Source of the DNA: Hepsetus odoe
Taxonomy: Eukaryota > Chordata > Actinopteri > Characiformes > Hepsetidae
Length of the DNA: 64,000 nucleotides
Assembly (NCBI GenBank): GCA_017165825.1
Contig: CM029377.1
Coordinates: 25,801,981 to 25,865,980 of the forward strand
Reading direction: 5' to 3'
In this document: positions 1 to 11,000 of the stretch, one piece after another
Position numbering within the stretch: position 1 is the first letter of the stretch
Layout: every line of letters starts with the position of its first letter
The notes under the pieces: generated by a model
The model's database searches: none
What the model was told of the DNA's origin: nothing
What the model saw: only the letters and a program-made list of their open reading frames with translations
Program-made: the position numbers and the translations under genes

Positions 1-445
1 AATGCTGTAAACAAACAATGCTTTCAGAAATATAAATAATGATTGTTCATTTTTTTTAGCATTTTACAAAATGCAAAGTGAGCGAACAAAAGAAAAATCT
101 AAATCAAATCAATATTTGGTGTTACTACCTTTTGCCTTCAAACCAGCATCAGTTCTTCTAGGTACACCTGCACAAAGTCAGGGATTCTGTAGGATTATAG
201 TCGGTGTGTGATCAACCAGTTTTACCAAACAGGTGCTGATGATCATCAATGTCACACGGAGGTTGAAACACAGTCATGTTTGGAACAAGCTACCAGCTGA
301 GTTCCTTCAAAAACTGTGTGCAAGTGTACCTAGAAGAACTGATGCTGTTTTAAAGGCAAAGGGTGGTCACACCGAATATTGATTTGATTTAGATTCTCTT
401 TTGTTCATTCACTGCATTTTGTTGATTGATGAAAATAAATGATAT
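1..445. repeat. Fold-back non-autonomous Tc1-like element, left end cut by the window
   Basis: Two arms of about 100 bp are near-perfect inverted copies: 66-168 and the reverse complement of 326-424, both containing CAGCATCAGTTCTTCTAGGT. The roughly 160 bp between them resemble fish Tc1-like element interiors (GTGCTGATGATCATCAATGT). There is no transposase ORF. A truncated copy of the same arm occurs at 35991-36184. Confidence 0.7.
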
Positions 446-622
446 GCTTGTATATGCATCCAGATGTATACCCTGGTTCTTGTGCAGAAGGTGACAGAGA
501 TATTGATGAAGCTATTTAACATCTGTGCTTTATTTAAAGGGCTACTATCAAAGATCCAGTATAAAGCAATATAAAGTGAGAAGCTGGGCTTCACCCTGCA
601 CATCACAGATGAGGCTAGGAAA

Positions 623-760
623 ACATTTACATTTACAGCTTTTTGCAAATGCTTTTATTTAGAGCAGCATCCATTTCCTAATCATAAGTGCAGTCTCCCT
701 GGAGAAACCTGGGGTTCAGGGTTTTGCTGGTGGCAGTGCTGGAGGTGGGATTCAAACCAT
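623..760 (-). repeat. SINE-B fragment (tRNA-derived SINE)
   Basis: Reverse-strand partial copy of the family seen better at 9231-9440 and 43397-43598. It keeps the 3' ATTTACATTTACAG end, the CTCCCTGGAG block and GGAGGTGGGATTCAAACC (the B-box side). The tRNA head is lost. Confidence 0.6.
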
Positions 761-855
761 ATTATGTACCCTAAAATGAAGTCATGTGCAAAAGTTCAGG
801 TGCCACTTGTGAAATTATGTATTTTGTGAACAAATTCTCAAGAGAGAATACACTT

Positions 856-1102
856 CAGCGGTGGCCTAGCTGTTAGGGGCTTGGCCCCAGGATAGGAACG
901 TTGTGGATTCAAATCACAGACCAGTAGGTTGCCCTGAGGTACCCTTGAGCAAGGTACTGTCCTCAGCACTGCTCTCTGGGCACTTTAAAAAGCTTTCTCA
1001 TGCTGCACATGTGTATGGGTGAAATGCAGGGGAAGCATTCTGTTGTGTTTCACTGTGTGCTGTGCTGTGTTTCACAATGACAAGTCACATTCACCTCACT
1101 TT
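856..1102 (+). repeat. SINE-A copy, nearly full length
   Basis: Begins CAGCGGTGGCCTAG (A-box-like) with a B-box-like TGGATTCAAATCAC. Next come the core ACCCTTGAGCAAGGTACTG, a TGCTCTCTGGGCAC block and the tail TTTCACAATGACAAGTCAC. This is the most frequent repeat family in the window; SINE-A is my working name. Confidence 0.8.
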
Positions 1103-3427
1103 GGGATTCTTATCATGCAAATCGCCAATTTCATTTGTAGGGTAAATTTTAATCAACAATTCTTGAAGTTATGGACTTTTTCTCAGTTATTTTTGTCAGA
1201 ATGTATGATAATGTTTATATGCTAGTAGTTGATTTTTCATCGTTGGGATTTTTACCAACTGTAAAAGTACCAACTTACGTACTTTGGCTTTGGTATGAAT
1301 GGAAAAAATCGAGAACTCTGGGTAAAATCACTTCCACAGTGACTAATAGTCGCTCTATAATCCAAAGAGATTCTGTCAAATGAGAGATGAGGAGGCAAAA
1401 GCCCATCTGCATGACGCTGAAGAGTCCTAACATTGGCTAGTTTCCTAAAACAGTCAGATTTAACTAAAGCTTAATTGATTTTATACAGGAACAGAAATAC
1501 GTATGGAAAGAGATACCATAAATTTGAAAAGGTCGTCCTGCTGGAGTGCTTAATGTACCCAGTCATGCGACTCATCTTAGTGACGAAATATAAAAACATG
1601 TAACACTGATTTTGCCTGGTTGGAAAACAATGACATGTTGCCTATATGGCACCTTCTCCACTCAACAGACTTGTTACTGTACTTCATGAGTCTCCTCCGA
1701 AACATAAAAAGGGCCGGTCTCTCTTGTTTGCCATCCTGACGTTGTTTCATTTTGATGCTTATTGCTGATGGTGCACAAGCCAGTCTCAAAGCTTTCTTCA
1801 GCTGCTCCATTTGTATATGCTTTAAATCAGGCCATGGTAATGACACCACCGTTTTAGCCCTTAAAGGGACAGCGCTCATTTCATTCCTCTGCTGGCTGGT
1901 GGGAAAAAAGAGAAAGAAGAAGAAAAAAGGTCTTCCATCTAAGAATTTATAGACGCAGGTTTCTGCAAGGCTGCACCGCTGCTCCACGACAGTCCAGGCT
2001 CTTAGCTGACGTGACATTTTTACACACAGATCAGGAGATTTGTGAAGGCATTGTAATTTATTCTGTGGTGTGACTGCTGGGGAACTCCTTCACATACTCT
2101 GTATGTTTTCCTTCTAAAACGATACTTCAAATGTGTGCACTTTTTTTCTTATCCCAAAGCTAAGACATGTATTTTGTTTGTTCAGATGGTTCTTCAGCTT
2201 ACTCTTGACTTACAAGAATTTTCAAAGTAAAATTCTAAAAATGTTCTTACATATTTTAGTTCTAATTTGAATCCAATCTTTTTTTTTTTTTTTTTTTTTG
2301 CATTGTATATTTCTTTTTCAAGTCATATGGAATAATGAAGTCCACTACCATGTCAAGAGACTTGAATGTGTGATTTTTTACACTATTTGACTCACTCTTT
2401 TCTATAAAAGAGACAGAATTGTAGAGCAATGATGAATTGGGGTTCCCACAGATCCAAAAAGTGGAAATAGTATTAATTGTAGATTACATTTTGAGATGTC
2501 CATGTATATTTGAATGCATCTCAGCCAATGTCTGAAGTCTGACCCAGTTGAGTTTTTGCGCTCTGTTTACCTCACCATGCTAGAGGTGACACAAGCAGTC
2601 ATTATCCACAACCTGCAGCAGTGAGGTTGTTCACGCGGTGATAAACAGGACTCAATGCCTGCAATAGTGAGGTGGAAATTGAAAACTAATATCTGCAGTT
2701 CCAGTGTGTTTAGATGCAAAGTGATCAAATGCACTTCATTGCTACCAGACTGAATGCAGCCCTAAAGAAGCAGGTCTCATTTTGGGGAATTTTCTGGTAT
2801 CTGTGAATGAAGTATATTTGCAGATATTGCATTATGCACATATATATACACGTGCGCTATAAACTAAGAAATAAATTAAATGCAATCCTACAAGAACTTT
2901 CACTCAAAAGTTGTGACTAGATTAAAAATAAAACTATGGCAGAAAACAGTACGCTTTGTTGCTGTCCTCTCCTCATCTGGAGCTGTGCTGTACTGTGTGA
3001 GATCCCTGTGTGCTACATAGTCATAAAGTCTATAAAGTGTTTTTAACACATAAAAAGGCCAGAAAAACTGAAACCTGTCAGGATCAGAGTGGATGCACTG
3101 TGTGCACACATAAAGAGCAAAGTCATTTCATTGGTGAATCTTAAAGGAAGCAGGGGGAGTCAAGATATTTAGAAAAGCTCGACGCGTAACATTCAGTCCA
3201 TTATGTCATGTTATCTCATGTCACATGAGCTACTTTCCTGCAGGGTTCATCATACCCATGATTTCAAATTATCTGTAAAGGCTAAAGCAGTGGGCTGGAC
3301 TGATGTTTAGCATTTATTTAGCTTTCTTTTACACTCCCTTAAGTTCTAGGCATTGACTGGGTAAATGTGAGGTCCCAATTTTGGAGAATTTTGGAGTTAT
3401 TATATTAATTAAGATGGTGGTAAGCTT
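1103..3427. other. Intergenic or eys-intron DNA, no gene seen
   Basis: AT-rich sequence with a T19 run near 2279-2299. Short open frames (for example 1577-2017 on the minus strand) show no recognisable protein signal and contain low-complexity runs. No splice-compatible EGF or LamG exon was found. Confidence 0.5.
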
Positions 3428-3640
3428 AAGTGAAAGGGACAACTTGTCATTGTGAAACACAGCACAGCACACAGTGAACCACAGCAAAATGCAGTCTCTG
3501 CATTTAATCCATACACACACTTGCAGCAGGGGGCAGCTATTGAAAGTGCCCGGGGAGCAGTGATGGGGATAGTACATTGCTTAAGGGTACCTCAGGGCAA
3601 CCTGCTGGTAAGTGATTTGAACCCAGGGGCCTAGTCCTTA
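3428..3640 (-). repeat. SINE-A copy, reverse orientation
   Basis: Reads on the minus strand. The tail (AAGTGAAAGG...TTGTCATTGTGAAACACAG) comes first on the plus strand, then AGCAGTGATGGGGA and GGGTACCTCAGGGCAACC. The tRNA-like head is eroded. Confidence 0.75.
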
Positions 3641-3990
3641 AAGATTAAAGTCATAGAAAATGATCTCAAACTGGTGATTATGTACGATGAGAAGGAGGTA
3701 AATGGAAATTCAATCACAAGAAATTTACTGTAAAATCACACATTTTGGTGAAAAGGAATTTGGTTTAGAAAAGGCCAGAAACTCAAAAAAACCCAAGTAC
3801 ATTCCTCTTATTACTACCTGCCACATACTGCTTTTTTCTTATTTACTTTCCAGCCTAAACATGACACAATACAATGAAATTATAATAGAGTGAGCTGGAT
3901 TGTGTTCAGTAAAAAAAAAAAAAAAATGAGTGGCCGCCATGCAGTAAGAAGCAGCAATCATTTTGAAGCTTTTAATTATTTTTTATAATC

Positions 3991-3993
<3 letters not shown>

Positions 3994-4026
<33 letters not shown>
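3994..4026. repeat. (AT)n microsatellite
   Basis: Uninterrupted alternating A and T of about 33 bp. Confidence 0.9.
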
Positions 4027-4028
<2 letters not shown>

Positions 4029-4141
4029 CTGTTCATAATGCTGTGGTGCTGAACCTTCCTATACAACCCTCCTGTTACAATTCAAGACTGAGGGAAGCTT
4101 CCAACAGCAAATTTAACATAATTGGTGAATGTATTTGGACT

Positions 4142-4387
4142 GAAGTGAAAGTGAAGTGAAAGTGACTATTAGTCATTGTGAACACAGCCCTCAGTGAACC
4201 ACAACGAAATGCATCCTCTGCATTTAACCCACACATGTGCAGTAGTGGGAAGCCATATTCAGCACCCAAGGAGCAGCGAAGGGGATGGTACCTTGCTCAA
4301 GGGTACTTCAGGGCAACCTACTGGTCTAAGATGACCTTCCAATCCTTCCTGGGACCCACTTCCTAACAACTAGGCCACCGCTGCTCC
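4142..4387 (-). repeat. SINE-A copy, reverse orientation
   Basis: Full-length-like minus-strand copy ending at its tRNA head (CTAGGCCACCGCTGCTCC on the plus strand). The core and tail match the other copies, with a small AAGTGAAAGTG duplication in the tail. Confidence 0.8.
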
Positions 4388-4582
4388 TGAAATAAACTGA
4401 ATTCTTCTACAAATAGTCGAATGAGTATTAAAATACCATTTGTACCAGCTTTATCCACTTTTCTACCCCTTTTCCTTTTCTCTTTTTGAAGCTGCATGAG
4501 TCCTGAGCTCACCTGAAGTCATTAAGTTAGTACGTGTTCTCATTACGGGCTCATTTCAGGCCGAAAGAAGGCACAAATGAGC

Positions 4583-4596
4583 AGGTGTGTGTGTGT

Positions 4597-4652
<56 letters not shown>
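4583..4652. repeat. (TG)n microsatellite
   Basis: Long TG/CG-interrupted dinucleotide tract. A separate short (AC)n tract lies at about 4851-4872 and a GGAT/GAAG-type tract at about 5724-5762. Confidence 0.9.
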
Positions 4653-4659
4653 CCACTGG

Positions 4660-5971
4660 GGTTTTAAAGACAGCAGCCCCTCGCCCACCCCTCCGCTTAG
4701 TGGTTTCCTAGCCCTTCATTAGGCACCGTGCAAATACGTAGTGACGAGCTTGTATGTGCGCAATTTCAAAAAGCATCAATAATTCAAAAGGGAAGCAGAA
4801 CCGTAGTACACTGTCGCATAGAAAGAGAGAGAAAGAGATAGGGAGAGACATACACACACACACACACACACAACACTCTGTGCTGTATTTAGCCAGAGCC
4901 TCAGGGGCGCGGGGGTTGGAGGAGGAGAAGGGGGGTGGTGGGATGGATGGAGAGAAAACGCTCGTTATTTGGGAAGATGCACAGAGTTTCAGCCTGTGGG
5001 GGAAAGGGGCTCAAAGGAAAAACGCCAGGGCTGATACACATACTCCAAAGACCTTGCATAGATAATCCTACAACCCGTCCAGACTACCACCGACATGCAA
5101 AATCATCTGATGAAGCATTGATGGCTTGTTCAAGGAATAATCTGGATCATTTAGATGGATTATGCCTCATTAACTAATCTTTTCTTCTGCAACATGTTAT
5201 GTTTATGCCAGAATAGGCCAGATTGACTGTCAGCCTGTCCAAAGTGAGTTCAGGCCTCTCGGTGACCAAAAAGCTGGATGACTTTAAACAAGGAGGACAC
5301 AAACGAGGCTAGAAAAGCACAACAGTCTTTAGCCAGCAGTCACTCCTCCATGACAGCAGATAAAAACCCAACTGCACGTATAAATATGTGCCGTGCATGA
5401 AGCAATAGCACCATCTCATGGCTATTTTGGAGATTAAATGATATCGAGATGCTTTACCTTTGCACCTGCTCATGTAATTTTGGGCACTGTGTTTACTTTG
5501 GTGGGGCCCCAGTATCAAGATCCTGCTTGACCTTGTTCACCGACAATTGTGTGCAGCTATAATGCACAGTCAAAATGAACGATGAACTAAAATAGTGATC
5601 ACATTTTCTTTCAGGAAAGCTGCCCTGCTGACAGCAACAATGCTGTATAAAACTGTTTCTCAGTTCTGGTTTTGGTTTTTAAGATTTTTTTAATAAGATT
5701 ATTATTTAGCTGTTAAGCTGTTAAGATGGATGGATGGATAGAATGAAGGAAGGAAGGAAGAATGGGAGGAAGGCCTTAAAACATGTGTTTACGAAAGTTA
5801 AAATGTCGTTTCATTATGCTGAATTTAGTCAGTACTGACAAGCTCCACTTTTTAATCTTTACAGTGAATCGGGATGCTATTGTACATTTTGTTGTAGATT
5901 TCTATCTTCGGTTTCAGATCCTGGTAATTAGCTTGGTAAAATATCTAGCATTGCTTTTTTTTTCTTCTCAG
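4660..5971. other. eys intron or upstream DNA
   Basis: Contains a moderately GC-rich block (about 4880-5060), short tandem repeats and no convincing exon. It ends in the pyrimidine tract TTTTTTTTTCTTCTCAG that serves the acceptor of the 5972 exon. Confidence 0.5.
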
Positions 5972-8004
5972 CCATCAACATCACCCGGGCCAGATTCAGC
6001 GGACTTGATGAGTTTGGGTACACATCCTACATGGCATACCCGCCCATCCCCAGCATGAGCTACTTCTATGAGTTCAAGCTGAAGCTAACATTTGCAAGTA
6101 ACATCTCTGCCCTGAAGGACAACCTTATTCTCTTTTCTGGACAGAAGGGACAAGGTGAGAGGAGACTAGGGGGGCACATGCCGTAAGTAGTGGGAAAAAA
6201 CATATATGTACATCAGTCATTTGAAATGCTATCCTGTACGCTCCAGGCTGCCAAAGGTATCGGGACATCAAGATTTTTTTTTTTTTTATTGGAGCTGTTT
6301 TTTCTGTCAATTTGCGACAGCAATGGCTTTTTTCTCATTCGCAAACTGCACAGTCTTAGGAATAATGGCATGCAATGCTATTTCAAATATTGATTTTGCT
6401 TTGATCTGTTGATCTAAACATTTACCAATGGCCATTTTTAACAATAATTTGAAGAAGTGTCAAATCTAGGACTTTTTACATGAAACTGAGTGTTGCTAAG
6501 TATTAGGGCAAAAATGTGAAAAATGAACATTGACCAATTCCAATATTCAATAATATTCAATTGTCAATAAGACTCACAATATAAGCTAAAGTTAATAAAA
6601 AATATGTAAAAGCTAATTATAGATTATATAGATAAATTCCATTCAATGAATGCTCAGATTAAAACCCAACCGCAGGCTGCGGTTTTACTTGCAGAACTGA
6701 AAAGTTGAATAGCTGAACAGCTAAAATCTAATATTTCTTTGAAAATCTCAAAAGAAAGCTTTGATGAAGAGAACATGACAGAAGTGATCTTTTTTTTTTT
6801 TTTTTGGATCCCCAAATACATTCTTTTCACTTCATTCAAGACTTGAGTTCGCTCTGATGCCAGCTTTAATACAAAGCTTCACTGCCACTACTCTCGTTAA
6901 TTAGCCCAATCTGGAATCGGGGAGACAAGGTGGGGCTCCTTCCAGCATCTGCCGGCTTGTCCCCAATTTCTCTTGAGGTCACTCACGGTGGCTGCTGAGT
7001 GACATGTCAGCGCTCGCGGGCCGTTTAATCAAAAGACAGACAGGCGAAAAAGAGCACGAGAGGGCTGTGAATCTTCCGTAGTTCAGCGAGCCTCTCCCGG
7101 GATTACAGTTTAGGGTGATTCATTGAGGGAAAGGGAGAAGAAGACAGCAGTATGAATAATGAAGCAATTGTCAGGGGAACTAGTGCGGTACAGTAGAGGA
7201 CGGATATCCAAAAAAAAAAAAAAAAAGAGGGATCGAGATGCGATGGCAGCCAGTCACCTGATAATTGGCCTGATAAATTGACACAATTGTTTCGTCAGTC
7301 CGGCACAATATTAACAATTAGACATGAAAGGGCCTTCTGTTGTGTGGAACCATACAGTCGAGTGTCGGGATATCCTGAACCAGCATGAAAGAAAGATAAT
7401 TAAAGAATTTAGATTGTATACAGCTTTGATCAAATTCCCATGCTCATTGGCTTTACACAACCAACTGTTGTATAATTGACATAAACTGACATCATCACTT
7501 AACTGTCGGGCAGCATTAATTATAATCCTATGACAACTGACATAAACTTACAATAATATTTAGAAAAGTTTGCTCTTTTAACTAATATGTTATTCTGCCA
7601 ATCAGACGTTTCTTAGAATATTTTTTAAGTCAGGTCAGTTTATTTATATAGTCACTTTTATAACTGTCATCAGAAAGCAGCTTGAATATTGGGACTGAGC
7701 CTCTAGTGAGCAAGACAAAGGTGACAGAGGCAAGAAAAAACTCTTGGGAGGAACAAAGATCTAGTGGTTGACACCGGATAAGAGAAAGTAGTGACATTAA
7801 TGAAAAGATTGTAACCACTGATGGCCATTAAAAAGGAGTGAGGTCAGTTAGAGTCTGTGTTCGATCTGATCTAGAGAACAGTAAAGAGTCTATCTGGTCT
7901 CGAGGACAGAAAACCCAAAGGATGGAGTGCGGAGGTCTAAAACGTTTTTTCATGTAGACTGATATCTGTCTAAAAATGTTAGTGCTAGTTAGTGCTCAGT
8001 AATA

Positions 8005-8041
<37 letters not shown>

Positions 8042-11000
8042 TGTCTAAGGCATCAATGGAGATGACTTCTTTGCCTTGGGTGTGAGAAATGGACGAATCA
8101 TCCACAAGTATAACCTCGGCTCCGGGGTTGTCGCCATCGTCAGTGATCGGTTGAACTGGAGGATCAAAATACACACCATACGTTTTGGTCGACACCTCAA
8201 GAACGGATGGCTGAAGGTGCGTCTTTTCTCAGTTACAGCCGACATACATGCACTTCCTCTGCACACTTCAACTGTAATAGCATGAAGACCTTTGTCACAG
8301 TAAAGATACTGTTTTCTTCTGGGACCTCCATGTTTTCCCTGGCGTTCAGCATCATGTGGCAGATAAAACCGCATTATGTAATGCTTATTACCTCTTAGCA
8401 GATACAGTCAGCAAGACAAGGTGTAATTTTATTTCAGTTGTTTCTCACTCTAATGTTCTTATCACAGAACCTCCACACTGTGAAGCAACAGCCCATCACT
8501 CGGTCACTGCTCAGTCTGAAGAAAAAGACTTTGTTACTGTATTCAGACTCTATACATTTTCTCCTAGTTGCTGTTGTTTGCATTGTATGTCTCACCAACA
8601 TCAAGATTTCAACCTGGATGGATGGAAAACACCACACAGAAAAGATGCAGATCCCGCAGAACAGACATAACATCACGTAACTGGCATAAAATATGTAACA
8701 GGTAGAGTGTCTATAACAGAGATACCTAGAGTGTGATGAAAGTGAGGCAGTTAAACTACTGGTTCATTTTTATTCAATATTTTTTATTGGAGTATCGGAA
8801 TAAAATGGTTTAATCTTGGGTGCCACCGCGCAGCACTGTCACCTCAATGCAAGAAGATCCTGGGTTTGATTCCTAGGCGGGACGGTCCGGGTCAAGTCAA
8901 GTCAAGTTAGATATATTTATGTTGCGTTTTTACAGCTATTGTGGTCACAAAGCAACTTTACAGAATCCAGGTCCGCGCCCCAACTGGGAAAGCGGAGGGT
9001 GACAGAGGCAAGGATAAACTCCCCAAAACTGGAGGAAGAAACCTTGGGACTCAAAAGGGGAACCCATCCTCCTCTGGTCGACACCAGAAATAAAGGAAAA
9101 AAATAGAAAGTGATTAATTAATCAATTTAGCGATGACTTCTATCCTTTCAGTGAGTTTGCAGTATGCAGACCAGTTTGATGCAGTGTGCGGCGTATGGTC
9201 AGAGCACTGACAGGCTGACCCCCCACCCTTTCATTTCCATTTACAGCATTTAGCAGACGCTCTTATCCAGAGCGGCTTACATGTCCTATTTACAGGGACA
9301 GTCCCCCTGGAGCAATTCAGGGTTAAGGGTCTTGCTCAGGGACCCAGTGGTGGTAGTGCTGGAGGTGGGATTCAAACCTGGGACCTCTTGAGCCATAGGA
9401 CCATAGGCAAGTACCCACCACTAACCACCGCCACCACCCCATATCTTATAGGCCAACTTTATCAGAGAGTTCTTTGCCATGAAGTGCCATGTTGAACTTC
9501 CAGTAACCAATATAATTGTGAGAGTGATAACACCAAATTTATCACACCTGCTGCCCATTCAAACCTGAGATGTTGTAACACTAATGAGTCACATGACACC
9601 AGGGAGGGAAAATGGCTAATTGGCCAGTGGTTTAGACTTTAATGGCTGTGTGTTGACTTATTTTGAGGGGACAGCAAATTTACACTGTTATACAAGCTGT
9701 ACACGGACTACTTTACATTGTATCAAAGTGTCTTATCTTCAGTGTTGTCCCATGAAAAGATGTAATAAAATATTTACAAAAATGTGAGGGGTGTACTCAC
9801 TTTTGTGAGATACTGGATAGTATTTTTCACTGTATTTACTGTATGATATAGCAGATATAGCTGATGTAGTGTTGGCCTGGAGTTTAGGGTTCTAGGCCCC
9901 AGGATCGGAAAGTTGTGGGTTCAAATCCCAGTTCAGAGGGTTGCCCTGAGACATCCAGTAAATCCAACAGCATAGCAACTAGTATAACTTACAATCAGTG
10001 ACCCACATATAAGGTTTTCTTCTTTGGCTATCAACCTAGGACCTTCCAGCTTTCCCAGAGGAGTGGCCTTTCATCACAAAGTTTATTCCTTTGAAACTGG
10101 TACGATTGCTCTGCCATGAAGGACTTGGCTTTTTGTGTGCTCGTCCCAAATGGGAAATGGTTTATGGCTTTTCTTTAAACAAGTCCAATGTAGTTTAAGT
10201 GAGTGCTATTGACCCTGAGCCTGAAACATATCGATAAAGTCAGTCTGGCTGTTTAAGGAGTAATCTATTTGCAATCTGTTCTCAGGTTGATGGGCAAAGA
10301 AACAAGACTGGCTCATCCCCAGGCCATCTGGCAGGTCTGAACACCTTCAGTCAACTCTATGTGGGCGGCTACAGTGAATACACCCCAGAGATGCTGCCCG
10401 TAGGCTCCAGATTCAAAAACAGCTTTGAAGGTAAGACAATACGCCAAGCAGCTTCTTGCAAATGATTCCGATTATGCTAATGAACGCAGTGATGTTATTT
10501 GCTTGTTTATTGGCTCTCGGGTAACATACCAAAATCTTTAACCACACTTCAGACCAGTGCACCTTGCTTGAGTGTTGCCATGAGGTTCATTTCAGTTTCA
10601 TGATGCAGTTCAGTGGGTGCATCCAATTTGCAATAGTTAAATAAAATCTGCATTGAGATTTCCTGAGCGCGTGTCACTCAGCACTTTCATTGCTCTGTTT
10701 AATTGACCCAGTGGAGTGGAACCCACGCTTTCTGAATTCGCCCAGGAAATCTCTGCTTTTGTGCATTTGTGAAGAGAAGCTGTCGTCAGCGATGAATTAT
10801 GAAAAGCAAGTCAAATACGGTTTTAAGAGGATGAACTGTTGATGAGAAGCAGTTGCTTAAATAAAAGCTCCATCAGTGTTTTTTCCAGTCGTATCATTTT
10901 GCTGTGTCTAAGAGACCTTAACTGCATTATGTGGTCCAGATGTAACATATTACTCATGCTTAATGCAGCAAGGCAGCCACAATAATAATAATTACACGTG

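Noticed and set aside
856..930. tRNA gene suggested by A and B boxes
   Set aside because: The boxes belong to the SINE head; the same text recurs about 19 times and no complete cloverleaf is present.
1577..2017. 146-codon minus-strand frame
   Set aside because: Contains poly-Phe from a poly(A/G) run and no recognisable protein; no supporting signals.
4534..4722. Cys/Val-rich 62-codon frame
   Set aside because: Pure translation of the (TG)n microsatellite.
9441..9830. Possible exon between two SINE copies
   Set aside because: No open frame; the text matches a DNA transposon end.
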